IMG/VR virus record: IMGVR_UViG_3300030294_000187
Coordinates: 1 to 20,298 of that record
Direction: 5' to 3' (one strand)
Source of the DNA: a virus
DNA length: 20,298 nt
The position numbers were made by a program, and so were the translations under genes. Shown here one piece after another: positions 13,505 through 20,298 of the stretch. Under the pieces are notes generated by a model. It was given only the letters and a program-made list of their open reading frames with translations, ran no database searches and had not been told where the DNA came from. Within the stretch, counting starts at the first letter, position 1; each line of letters starts with the position of its first letter.

Positions 13505-14143
13505 TTATGAATTGAAAGGGAATCCCTGAGCTGTAATATTATCATATTCCCAACCGGAGTCTAAATTTGGGATACCACCTGCATTGACGATATCAATCAA
13601 ATCAGAAGCGTTTCGTGCGTTCTGATTTGCTTTATTTGCAACCTCGATCAATCGATCTTCAACCGTTTGTAAATCCGGTGTAAGCGGAAGTAATTTTAAA
13701 TTGTAGGCTCTATTTACAGCAGCTTGCATCATTGTCAATTTATTTTGCTCTCCTTCGGATAATACACTTGAATTTGCAGCACTTTCCATTTGACGGATAG
13801 CAGTTATAATTTCAGCATTATCACGTCTTACAATACCGTATTCTGATAGATAAATACTGTAATTCGGATATTCTTCATCCTTAATCTGAGTTGGCCTTTT
13901 AGCTTCATTTTCCTTATAAATCCGGTAATCAACTCCTACCCTTACACCATCCGGTCTAAGTAACCATTCGTAGTTTTCAGCCCCTGGTGCTCCGGTAAAA
14001 TCAACAGGACTACCATCAGTAACAGGACATGCCATATTTGGATTGCGAATTTCGTAATCAATCCCCTCAATTAAATTGTTGTAATCACGTTCACCAATTG
14101 GTTTTAACCAGTAAATTAAAATTCCTTTGTTTAAATCAGTCAT
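13505..14143 (-). CDS. Tail-fibre-associated protein
   Basis: A 212-residue soluble protein between the lectin-like fibre and the adhesin. The N-terminal half has an extended beta region (GILIYWLKPIGERDYNNLIE; YEWLLRPDGVRVGVDYRIY). The C-terminal half is helical and coiled-coil-like (IITAIRQMESAANSS; TVEDRLIEVANKANQNARNA). The location suggests a fibre connector or assembly chaperone. No named family is recognised. The leader is A/T-rich and the gap to the upstream gene is 25 bases. Confidence 0.45.
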   Translation of the reverse strand: MTDLNKGILIYWLKPIGERDYNNLIEGIDYEIRNPNMACPVTDGSPVDFTGAPGAENYEWLLRPDGVRVGVDYRIYKENEAKRPTQIKDEEYPNYSIYLSEYGIVRRDNAEIITAIRQMESAANSSVLSEGEQNKLTMMQAAVNRAYNLKLLPLTPDLQTVEDRLIEVANKANQNARNASDLIDIVNAGGIPNLDSGWEYDNITAQGFPFNS

Positions 14144-14168
14144 TTTATTTTGTTTTTAAATTGTTATG

Positions 14169-15374
14169 TTACATTAAATAGATAGTCAATCCCTGTCCAG
14201 GTGTAATAGAACCTACACCTGTTACAAATACCTCGACATAGTCACCAATTGAAAAACTAATTGGATTAGTAGTTAAAACACAGGGTACAGTAGCCGTTCT
14301 TGTGGTACTTGAACCGCTATTAAATGTCATATTTGTTGAGAAAATAGATACTCCGTTTTTCTTTACAATTACTGTAAATGTTCCACCAACCGCCGGAACT
14401 ATCAATTCACCTATAAAATTCGTAAAGTTTTGTGCCGTTTGAAAAACATATCTATTTTTTCGTACAGTAGTCGATGCAGTTATATCTGTAGTCTCGTCAG
14501 AACAAACAAGCGGTATTGTATTAAGAATCTTTTTTTGATCTGAAGTCAAACCCTGGGCACTTATTCCTGTATCTATTCCACCAATCCACCAGTTACCATT
14601 ACCCCCAATATTTGGTGATATACCTGATACACCATTTGCACCATTGCGTACTGTATATGTAGAAGTTGAATTGTCTGAATATGTAATAGTATAAGTATCT
14701 ATCGTCCCAGCTGTACCATTACCTGATGTTCTAACGATTGAAGTAATACCTATACCATCAATCCCATCAGAACCTTTAATATCACTTAGCTTTTTTCCTG
14801 AACCTTTTATAAATTTTCCTGATTCATCAGAATACACTGCAATTTCGTCATAATCAGGTGTAGCCAATGAATTCTCAAAAGTCCAAACTTCAACAGTTCT
14901 GTATTGATTTGTTTTGAATTCTGATACAGGATACCCGGCACCAAAATTCACACAAAAGGCATGTGTTTCATCTACCTCAGTTGATGTCCAATACAATTCA
15001 GGATAAAAACCGCCTATGATATCTTTATTCGCACACAATTGCAAAAGCTGTGTTTCGGTAGGTAATAGCCCATCTGCTACAGCTTCCGGCCATAATTTTA
15101 AAACTTCAGAATATGAGTTATTTACTATTAATCCTTTTTGAACATTAACATCAAACCCCGGGTCTGTTGACTGTAAAATATATCCTACTTTTCCGCCTCT
15201 TACTGATTGGCCAAGTACATAAATAGATGGATTTATTACAGTTTCCACCTTCACATCAACAGCATCCAATATCGCAGCAGCTGCATCACCAACACGGATT
15301 GCACTATTTGCATTTTTCTCCTTTTCATTCCGTATTTGTAGCCATAATTGGCGTGCAATCGTTATTAAACTCAT
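14169..15374 (-). CDS. Tail fibre with Lcl/DUF1566-type lectin-like domain
   Basis: A 401-residue fibre protein. Residues 1-45 are a helical attachment region. Residues about 95-170 match the Lcl/DUF1566 pattern: LPTETQLLQL, then YWTSTEVDETHAFCVNFGAG, then YRTVEVWTF. This domain has a C-type-lectin-like fold. A glycine-rich, collagen-like or spacer region follows (GSDGIDGIGITS; NGANGVSGISPNIGGNGNWW, about 200-275), and then a C-terminal beta-sandwich (GTFTVIVKKNGVSIFS ... GDYVEVFVTG). Lectin-like domains in tail fibres typically bind cell-surface sugars or proteins, so this is a second receptor-binding candidate beside the LRR adhesin. No reverse transcriptase or variable repeat was found, so there is no sign of retroelement-driven diversification. 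Confidence 0.65.
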   Translation of the reverse strand: MSLITIARQLWLQIRNEKEKNANSAIRVGDAAAAILDAVDVKVETVINPSIYVLGQSVRGGKVGYILQSTDPGFDVNVQKGLIVNNSYSEVLKLWPEAVADGLLPTETQLLQLCANKDIIGGFYPELYWTSTEVDETHAFCVNFGAGYPVSEFKTNQYRTVEVWTFENSLATPDYDEIAVYSDESGKFIKGSGKKLSDIKGSDGIDGIGITSIVRTSGNGTAGTIDTYTITYSDNSTSTYTVRNGANGVSGISPNIGGNGNWWIGGIDTGISAQGLTSDQKKILNTIPLVCSDETTDITASTTVRKNRYVFQTAQNFTNFIGELIVPAVGGTFTVIVKKNGVSIFSTNMTFNSGSSTTRTATVPCVLTTNPISFSIGDYVEVFVTGVGSITPGQGLTIYLM

Positions 15375-15387
15375 AATCGTTTATTGA

Positions 15388-15681
15388 TTAAATTGGACAT
15401 GAGACATCATCATAAATTCGTGAACCATCAGCCGAAACCGTTAGTCCTGGATATTGCGATTGATAGTTAGCCTGCACATATGCAGCATAAGCCGTTGCGC
15501 GGGTGTTATAATCAGAAGTTGACATCTTAGCCAATTCATCAGCCGTAACAACCGGATATGTTATCCCCTGAGTGAACGTGGACATAAATGGCAATACATT
15601 AACTGATTGCTGAACTCCATTTAACTTTACTGTAACTGTAAGCGTTTTAAATCGCTTGTATCCATTATTTATGAATGCCAT
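15388..15681 (-). CDS. Small tail-module protein, 97 residues
   Basis: Its ATG overlaps the stop of the upstream Gp48-like gene by one base. The N-terminal half is beta-rich (RFKTLTVTVKLNGVQQSVNV) and the C-terminal half helical (STSDYNTRATAYAAYVQANY). No family recognised. The position between the baseplate and fibre genes suggests a fibre-attachment or baseplate-edge protein. Confidence 0.45.
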   Translation of the reverse strand: MAFINNGYKRFKTLTVTVKLNGVQQSVNVLPFMSTFTQGITYPVVTADELAKMSTSDYNTRATAYAAYVQANYQSQYPGLTVSADGSRIYDDVSCPI

Positions 15682-16424
15682 TATCGTTGTGGTGTTAATT
15701 CATTTTTATAATTATATGAGCTATCAGAAATAGGAGTAATACTTACTATTTCAGCACTTATTATTTCATAATCGCTTAAGAATGCTGCTGATTGTGAAGT
15801 CCCGATTGGCAACTCAAAATTATAATTGCCGTCAACTCCGGTATGTGCAATGCTTAGATATACAACTATAGTTACATTCGATGCAACCGTATAATCACTT
15901 TCAACATATGCTCCATATCCCGAAAAGAATACACGAATATTATTATCAATTGGTCCGACATCTGTTTTTTCGCAAACCGAATCAGTCCAGGAAGCTTCAT
16001 ACGTTATTCCGTTCAATTCACATACAGGGTCAGTCCAGGCAATTTCATAAGTTACTGTTGATTGTCCTATTGAATACCTTTTCCCCTTTAGCTTGTATTT
16101 TTCTAACAACGAAACAAGTAATTGACCATTGACTGTTATTCCGGAAGGTATGTTTACAATAAAATCAACCGTTAAGCCATCACCATCACTTATATAAATC
16201 GTTCTCAGAAAGTTCCCAAATAGCCGGTAATTTAATATCGCTTCAATATACATCACCTGGCATGTTATAGCGGCTTGTAACCTAATATTTGACTGCCATG
16301 ACTTGAATAGTACAAATTCAGTAACGAGTGGAGCAGATACAGCCGTATAGATTGCAGCCAAACTTGCTGAACGAAGAAAAGTAGGCATTAATAAATTCAG
16401 AAACTTATTAAAATCTATATTCAT
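15681..16424 (-). CDS. Gp48-like tail/baseplate protein
   Basis: The start is placed at ATG 16424, overlapping the baseplate J-like stop (ATGA), giving 247 residues; the longer open frame begins without a good start inside the J-like gene. In Mu, gene 48 (P2 I-type tail protein) follows gene 47 (J-type), and this is the same order. The N-terminal 90 residues are helical and hydrophobic (FLNLLMPTFLRSASLAAIYT). The middle has a duplicated element, TYEIAWTDPVCEL and TYEASWTDSVCEK. The C-terminal half is beta-rich. The family is inferred from position more than sequence. Confidence 0.45.
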   Translation of the reverse strand: MNIDFNKFLNLLMPTFLRSASLAAIYTAVSAPLVTEFVLFKSWQSNIRLQAAITCQVMYIEAILNYRLFGNFLRTIYISDGDGLTVDFIVNIPSGITVNGQLLVSLLEKYKLKGKRYSIGQSTVTYEIAWTDPVCELNGITYEASWTDSVCEKTDVGPIDNNIRVFFSGYGAYVESDYTVASNVTIVVYLSIAHTGVDGNYNFELPIGTSQSAAFLSDYEIISAEIVSITPISDSSYNYKNELTPQR

Positions 16425-17284
16425 ACTATATGAGGTTGATAAGTTGGTGTGATCACTCCCAGTTTGAACCATCCGTTTGTACTTTCAAATGTTCCCCATG
16501 TCTGCTTTTCCACTCCATTAATTTTAAAATCAGTAACGGAAACATCAACTACACCATCAACGAGCTGTATGGCATCCATGATTTTTGTAATATTCAGATT
16601 CCCGCCAAAGTCCACATCATTCAATTTTGTAATAAAATCAGTTAATGAATCAATTACAGGATAATTAGTACCAATGATCAACTTACCGGTTGAGTCCATG
16701 ACAAGCGGGTTATAATCAACTGTTATAGAAAAATCAACAATATCACCGTTACCTGATATCACCTGGATCAACACGCCTGCCGGTTTAATAACCGATGCGT
16801 AGGCTTCAAATAAATTTTTATCTTCAGCCAGTAAAGCAGATATCTCACCACCCGTTTCAGTAGCAACAAACAATTGAACTTTACATACACCATCTACATT
16901 TTGACGAACTGCTACCCGTTTGATGATTTGTTTTGTGATATCAATTGTCTGATATCCAAAAATAAATGTTGTGGTATTCATAACCAGTCCAATTCCTTTT
17001 TGAAATGCCATTGCTTGAGCGTGCCACCATGCTGAATTAGCAATATATGATGAGTCGACTTTTTCCTGTATTTCAGTTTTAAAAATGTCTAAAATCATTT
17101 CAAAACTCCATACTGCAAAAGCAAACGCATAAAACAATAAGCTTTCCATGCTTACCTTTGAAAAAATAACATTAAATCCCTGGGCAACATATCCCTGATT
17201 AAATCCGTATAATGTTTGAATTTCCGGTTGAGAAATATATGCGTTACCTATTTGAGTCTTAATGTCAGCTATTAGTCTTGCCAT
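16421..17284 (-). CDS. Baseplate J-like protein (Mu Gp47-like)
   Basis: Part of the baseplate wedge of the contractile tail. The 287-residue protein has the typical order: a helical N-terminal part (MARLIADIKTQIGNAYISQP ... ESLLFYAFAFAVWSFEMILD), then beta-rich domains (KRVAVRQNVDGVCKVQLFVA; GVLIQVISGNGDIVDFSITV) and a C-terminal segment ending at the next gene's start. The segment VDYNPLVMDSTGKLI followed by NYPVIDSLTDFITKLNDVDF is characteristic of Bacteroidota J-like proteins. It lies six bases after the LysM-like gene and overlaps the Gp48-like gene by four bases. Confidence 0.7.
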   Translation of the reverse strand: MARLIADIKTQIGNAYISQPEIQTLYGFNQGYVAQGFNVIFSKVSMESLLFYAFAFAVWSFEMILDIFKTEIQEKVDSSYIANSAWWHAQAMAFQKGIGLVMNTTTFIFGYQTIDITKQIIKRVAVRQNVDGVCKVQLFVATETGGEISALLAEDKNLFEAYASVIKPAGVLIQVISGNGDIVDFSITVDYNPLVMDSTGKLIIGTNYPVIDSLTDFITKLNDVDFGGNLNITKIMDAIQLVDGVVDVSVTDFKINGVEKQTWGTFESTNGWFKLGVITPTYQPHIV

Positions 17285-17290
17285 GTTTTA

Positions 17291-17839
17291 TTAATTAAAT
17301 ATAAAGTCAAATGTATAATCAAAGATGCCACTTTCAGAAGCATTTACCGTTACAATAGAAGTAGCCGGTTTAATTTGTTTTTCCTGGTAATAGGTAGAAA
17401 TTTGTTTATTAAAAATCCCTGCCTGTAAAAGATTTGTTCCAGGAGTAAGTTCATCCGTTATCCCGATCGAGTTGATTAATGCCATTTCAAATGCAGCTTC
17501 AGCACTTCCTGAAACCTGAATAGCGATATCGAAAAGAGTTTGCCCGGATACTGATTTTAGAACATTGTTCTGTGAAAATAAACTAATGCCAACCAACGAG
17601 ACCGGAACACCGCTTGTTTCAACCGCTCGTGCCCGACTCGTTACCGGCTTAATTTGTTTGTCCTGATAATAATTTAAAACAGTATCGTTCAATACATCCG
17701 ATAATGCCAGTTCGCTTATTGTATCTAAGTCATCAGTCATGTTTAACCCATTCAACAGAGCAAGTGCAAACGCTGCCTCAACAGAGCCGGCTGTTTGAAT
17801 AGCTATATCAAAAATAGATTGACCTTGTAATGCCTTCAT
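17291..17839 (-). CDS. Duplicated LysM-like tail protein
   Basis: A 182-residue protein built from two tandem copies of one module (about residues 1-70 and 94-163, offset 93). Each copy starts GQS/GQT-[IL]FDIAIQ, continues through GS-EAAF--AL-N, and ends YYQ[DE]KQIKP[VA]TS. The modules look like degenerate LysM domains, which in phages bind peptidoglycan or link tail-tube ends. The duplication is visible at DNA level too: near-identical stretches at about 17367-17400 and 17643-17677. It lies between the lysis genes and the baseplate J-like gene. It could be a baseplate hub or tail-tip component; that is inferred. Confidence 0.6.
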   Translation of the reverse strand: MKALQGQSIFDIAIQTAGSVEAAFALALLNGLNMTDDLDTISELALSDVLNDTVLNYYQDKQIKPVTSRARAVETSGVPVSLVGISLFSQNNVLKSVSGQTLFDIAIQVSGSAEAAFEMALINSIGITDELTPGTNLLQAGIFNKQISTYYQEKQIKPATSIVTVNASESGIFDYTFDFIFN

Positions 17840-17879
17840 GATACTTTTTTATTGTTTATTTGCTCGGTACCGGAAGATA

Positions 17880-18401
17880 TCACTTCAGAACATTATACTT
17901 TTTCAACAAATAGTAGATCAAACCTAATCCGGAAAAAATCAAAACTATTACACAGATCGTAATCCAACCAGGTGTTTTTGTTTTTGTTTCTTGAGTGTTG
18001 ATATTATTTGCTATGGAGTCTGATTTAAAGTCTGATTTATCAGCTAATTTTGTTTTACTAACATCATTGGTTTTGACATTTGATTCAGTATTTACATTAG
18101 CAACTTTATTTGTATTTTTAACCTGTTCTGTAACAGTTATTTTTTCGGCGAACTGTTTACCTGAACTATCCGGTTTTGACAACACAGTCTCAGTTACTTT
18201 AACTGACACATCTTCATTTGTTACTGATTTATCAACTGTCGACAGACTTGTTTCAGTTGACAGATTTGATTCATTCGACTGTTTTACGTTCAAATTAGCT
18301 TCTTTTTTTACTTCAGCTTTCGAGGTTGTAGTTTGCTTAACGGTACGGCAACTGAATGTGATCATCGCGAGTAGAACGATAAAAAGTAGTTTAGTTTTCA
18401 T
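17880..18401 (-). CDS. Putative one-piece spanin (u-spanin)
   Basis: Spanins fuse the inner and outer membranes in the last step of lysis. This 173-residue protein has a lipoprotein signal with the lipid cysteine at 18 (LLAMITFSC). An extended hydrophilic Thr/Ser/Lys/Val-rich middle (19-143) follows, and then a C-terminal membrane helix (WITICVIVLIFSGLGLIYYL, 146-165) with a basic end (KKYNVLK). Lipid anchor at one end and membrane helix at the other is the layout of unimolecular spanins such as phage T1 gp11. It directly follows the holin gene, overlapping it by 11 bases, and completes a lysozyme-holin-spanin cassette. No sequence similarity to T1 gp11 is claimed. Confidence 0.65.
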   Translation of the reverse strand: MKTKLLFIVLLAMITFSCRTVKQTTTSKAEVKKEANLNVKQSNESNLSTETSLSTVDKSVTNEDVSVKVTETVLSKPDSSGKQFAEKITVTEQVKNTNKVANVNTESNVKTNDVSKTKLADKSDFKSDSIANNINTQETKTKTPGWITICVIVLIFSGLGLIYYLLKKYNVLK

Positions 18402-18939
18402 TTTTTGTTGGCTTTATTTGATTTATTAAACCTGTCCATCCACCTTGAATGGCTTCAATTATTTGTGTTTTTGGTTTACCCTGTATAACTGCTATATTTT
18501 CAAAAATGGAAGTAATATATTCAACCAAAAACCCTGTCAATGAAACGACATATACAAAATTAAAGAAGGTATAAGCAGCAATCTGAATCAGGTTTGTTTG
18601 GTTTTCATATTCTTTTACAAATGCATGAATGATGTAAAGAATCAATAACCATATTCCAATTTTCAATACGCACCTAGAGAACTTAAATGATTCAAATTTA
18701 TGTCCTTGCTTCTTTGATGCCTTAATTCCGGTTACTACCTCAATGATGATAGCAATAAACATAGCAATGGCCAATGCAGGCTTCATTCCAAAAAAGTAGT
18801 TGACTGTTCCCGATATAAAGGATATCATCAGCATTAGCCCCTGAAGTTGATATTTAAAACTAGGGAAAAGCGACAATACAAACTCATTCAGTGAGCCATA
18901 TTCGTAGGATGAAAGGAATTTGTTTACGTAATTATTCAT
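18391..18939 (-). CDS. Phage holin, multi-span membrane protein
   Basis: Forms the membrane lesions that release lysozyme. The start is placed at ATG 18939, four bases after the lysozyme stop, giving 182 residues; a TTG at 18966 would overlap the lysozyme gene. Three or four hydrophobic spans lie at about residues 32-50, 54-71 (ALAIAMFIAIIIEVVTG), 92-108 (LKIGIWLLILYIIHAFV) and 117-138. The segment EVVTGIKASKKQGHKFESFK is typical of the TcdE/phage-holin-4 family, where a short basic loop follows a 'D/E-xx-TG' turn. Its position between lysozyme and spanin supports the call. Confidence 0.75.
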   Translation of the reverse strand: MNNYVNKFLSSYEYGSLNEFVLSLFPSFKYQLQGLMLMISFISGTVNYFFGMKPALAIAMFIAIIIEVVTGIKASKKQGHKFESFKFSRCVLKIGIWLLILYIIHAFVKEYENQTNLIQIAAYTFFNFVYVVSLTGFLVEYITSIFENIAVIQGKPKTQIIEAIQGGWTGLINQIKPTKNEN

Positions 18940-18943
18940 GACT

Positions 18944-19417
18944 TTATTTTGTAAAATATAATTCAACTTCAGCTTTACGTCTCTTTACAAGTCCTGGCAA
19001 TACTTTACCATCTCCATGAATCCAACTGTTAAACTGATTAGCAATTGCAAGATCATTTGGATTTGCCAATACTTTTTTCAAAAGCATACTATCACCCAGT
19101 CCTTCAGGTATAGTATCAATATCTATATCTGAACCACAGTTATATGCAAAGTCAACCAATGCATCAAACTGGTTTTGTGTCAGTTTTACGGACTTAGTAA
19201 GCATGGTTACATCAGCTTCAAAAGCTTTTAAATCCCACAAAAGCATCTCATCAGCTTTTGCTTGAGTAATTGCAGGATCTTTCATGGATACCCGGACTCC
19301 GTTTGTATATCGGGTGCTACCCCAACCAATGGTAGGAATACCGGCAGGACACAAATAAGGTTTTAATTTGCATCCTTCAAATTGTCTAACTAATAAAAAT
19401 GCTCTTAGTGATTTCAT
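18944..19417 (-). CDS. T4-type lysozyme (GH24 endolysin)
   Basis: Cuts the glycan strands of peptidoglycan at lysis. The 157-residue protein has the GH24 catalytic arrangement: E14 (FEGCK), C23 (YLCPAG, the T4 D20 position, where cysteine is a known natural variant) and T29 (IPTIGWG), spaced as in E-8-C-5-T. The segments QFDALVDFAYNCG and FNSWIHGDGKVLPGLVKRR are typical of the C-terminal helical lobe. No signal peptide is seen (the N-terminus MKSLRAFLLVRQFEG is part of the enzyme), so export should depend on the holin. It heads the lysis cassette. Confidence 0.9.
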   Translation of the reverse strand: MKSLRAFLLVRQFEGCKLKPYLCPAGIPTIGWGSTRYTNGVRVSMKDPAITQAKADEMLLWDLKAFEADVTMLTKSVKLTQNQFDALVDFAYNCGSDIDIDTIPEGLGDSMLLKKVLANPNDLAIANQFNSWIHGDGKVLPGLVKRRKAEVELYFTK

Positions 19418-19426
19418 AACTATATT

Positions 19427-19738
19427 TTATTTAATTGATGTTTGAATTCTGTCTTTATAATCATCATAATCAATGCCGGCACGTGTAAAATGCTGTTTAA
19501 TCACATTATCAATTTGCGACTTGTCATATTTACCCCGGATAAACTTTGTTAGTCCAGGACCAAGTAAAGGATCTTCTTTCAAATCGCCCTGGTGAAGATT
19601 CAATACGATCACCGCATCTTGATCAATAGAACTTCCAACTGTCATCCCTGACAGAATCATCCCATTTGAATCCCGAATTACGTTAATAGCCAGTTCAAAG
19701 CCATCAGTTAATAATATGCCTTTACGATTCTTATCCAT
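19427..19738 (-). CDS. Gp46/W-like baseplate protein
   Basis: A 103-residue soluble protein starting at ATG 19738, which overlaps the upstream stop by one base. It has an N-terminal beta part (KGILLTDGFELAINVIRDSN), a central motif (LNLHQGDLKEDPLLGPGL) and a helical C-terminus. In Mu the spike gene 45 is followed by gene 46, a small gp25/W-like wedge protein. Size, order and the acidic central loop fit that role, but the sequence match is not decisive. Related Bacteroidota proteins often carry no functional name. Confidence 0.5.
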   Translation of the reverse strand: MDKNRKGILLTDGFELAINVIRDSNGMILSGMTVGSSIDQDAVIVLNLHQGDLKEDPLLGPGLTKFIRGKYDKSQIDNVIKQHFTRAGIDYDDYKDRIQTSIK

Positions 19739-20253
19739 CAATGCGTTATTTTATCATTCTCAATATCACTATAATCACCAAGTTGTTTGCCGGTTATTGC
19801 TGCCTTTAATGCAATTTGCAACGCACTGGGTGAACCGTTGCCAGGCTCAGGTACTGGAGAACCTGAAAGAACTGTAATAATTGACTGAAGCAAAGAATTC
19901 GTTTTATTTAATTCTGTTACCAGTTTCGGTGTAATGGCCAATCCACCATTATCACCGCCATTGAACTCCATCAATTCAGCTTCTACTGCGTAAATTAGGA
20001 ATGCAACCGATTCCTGGCCTTCCAAAATTGCAATAAGGCAATCACTTTCTAAAGCCGGCTTAATGTCTACAGAACCGAATCCAAGAGCAACATCATAATA
20101 AGCCAGTTCGTCACTCATTCCTTCAGCTTCCATCGTCTTTTTATCCCAATCAACCGACTTGCATGTTACCCAACGTATCTGCGCTTGCATAGACCCGTTT
20201 AAATGCCGTTTAAATAACATCATAAATTCATCTGCCTCCGTTTGTAGACTCAT
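19738..20253 (-). CDS. Baseplate spike/assembly protein, Gp45-like
   Basis: A 171-residue protein starting at ATG 20253; the open frame extends to a TTG at 20268 that is less likely. After a helical N-terminus (TEADEFMMLFKRHLN) there is an OB-fold-like beta domain (QIRWVTCKSVDWDKKTMEAE ... DCLIAILEGQESVAFLIYAV), as in gpV/Gp45 spike proteins. A conserved-looking segment (FNGGDNGGLAITPKLVTELN) and a helical region follow. It is much shorter than Mu Gp45 with its long spike, so it may be a spike base. The 19-base repeat lies in codons 12-19 (LFKRHLN). Confidence 0.5.
   Translation of the reverse strand: MSLQTEADEFMMLFKRHLNGSMQAQIRWVTCKSVDWDKKTMEAEGMSDELAYYDVALGFGSVDIKPALESDCLIAILEGQESVAFLIYAVEAELMEFNGGDNGGLAITPKLVTELNKTNSLLQSIITVLSGSPVPEPGNGSPSALQIALKAAITGKQLGDYSDIENDKITH
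20197..20215. repeat. RTTTAAAY-N3-RTTTAAAY motif, copy 5
   Basis: GTTTAAAT-GCC-GTTTAAAT on the forward strand, 11-base period. On the coding strand it begins 38 bases after the A of ATG 20253 and encodes LFKRHLN, in the same reading phase (TTT AAA nnn nnn TTA AAy) as copies 2, 3 and 4. Confidence 0.65.
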
Positions 20254-20264
20254 AGCTGTAAAAT

Positions 20265-20297
20265 TCAATTTTCGCGCTTAAAATGCGTTATTATAAA
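20265..20297 (-). CDS. Possible 3' end of the next upstream late gene (partial)
   Basis: One reverse-strand frame is open from the window edge to a TGA at 20265, encoding FIITHFKREN. It would end 11 bases before the spike-like gene, matching the spacing of this operon. Ten codons are too few for any assignment, and another frame ends slightly earlier. Confidence 0.3.
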   Translation of the reverse strand, partial: FIITHFKREN

Positions 20298-20298
20298 T

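Noticed and set aside
13505-15374. Diversity-generating retroelement target in the lectin-like fibre
   Set aside because: The lectin-like fold is a known target type, but no reverse transcriptase, accessory gene or template/variable repeat was seen in the window.
17995-18429. 144-codon frame antisense to the spanin-like gene
   Set aside because: It is a shadow of the real gene: it overlaps the spanin gene fully and has no promoter or leader of its own.
19477-19496. Degenerate copy of the 19-base repeat in the Gp46-like gene (GTAAAATGCTGTTTAAT)
   Set aside because: Both cores are broken; it could be a decayed site but cannot be counted.
1-20298. CRISPR array, insertion sequence or complete tRNA gene
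   Set aside because: No regularly spaced repeat array, no second transposase and no full cloverleaf were seen.

Overview
The window reads as the left part of a Mu-like (transposable) prophage or phage from a Bacteroidota host. The host call rests on low GC content, A-rich gene leaders without Shine-Dalgarno sequences, and several promoters of the Bacteroidota type (TTTG, about 20 bases, TAnnTTTG). The tail genes are also Bacteroidota-like: BspA-type leucine-rich repeats and a Lcl/DUF1566-type lectin-like domain. The phage call rests on a left-to-right order of S24 repressor (reverse strand), Ner/Cro-like regulator, MuA-like DDE transposase, MuB-like ATPase, DUF3164 and GemA/Gp16-like genes, followed by baseplate, tail-fibre and lysis genes.

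Layout. Bases 1-303 carry no gene but hold three copies of a 12-base motif (two direct, one inverted), the best candidate for transposase end sites. Bases 304-1089 form the lysogeny switch: a cleavable repressor and face-to-face promoters. A 19-base palindromic operator lies in the early promoter, and a second copy lies inside the repressor gene. Bases 1090-9698 are one tightly packed rightward early operon: ner-like gene, RadA-like ATPase, transposase, MuB-like ATPase, DUF3164, ASCH-like, GemA-like and many small genes. Two of these small genes (6728-6844 and 6822-6983) encode short membrane proteins. The operon ends at an intrinsic terminator at 9719-9748.

Bases 9749-11632 are an accessory island between two converging operons. 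It holds a secreted protein with its own -7 box, a bidirectional terminator, a possible 29-residue membrane peptide with a structured 3' region, a D12-class adenine methyltransferase, and a strong hairpin locus that may be the late terminator, a small RNA, or both.

Bases 11633-20298 are late genes, all on the reverse strand. In transcription order they are: baseplate spike-like, Gp46-like, lysozyme, holin, one-piece spanin, duplicated LysM-like protein, baseplate J-like, Gp48-like, small protein, lectin-like fibre, fibre-associated protein, and leucine-rich-repeat adhesin. The lysis cassette sits inside the baseplate module. The head genes and the right end lie outside the window.

The most unusual signal is a 19-base DNA motif, RTTTAAAY-NNN-RTTTAAAY (two half-sites one helical turn apart). 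It has five exact copies and one near copy, mostly at or just inside gene starts. No listed gene function explains it. No reverse transcriptase, CRISPR array or insertion sequence was seen.
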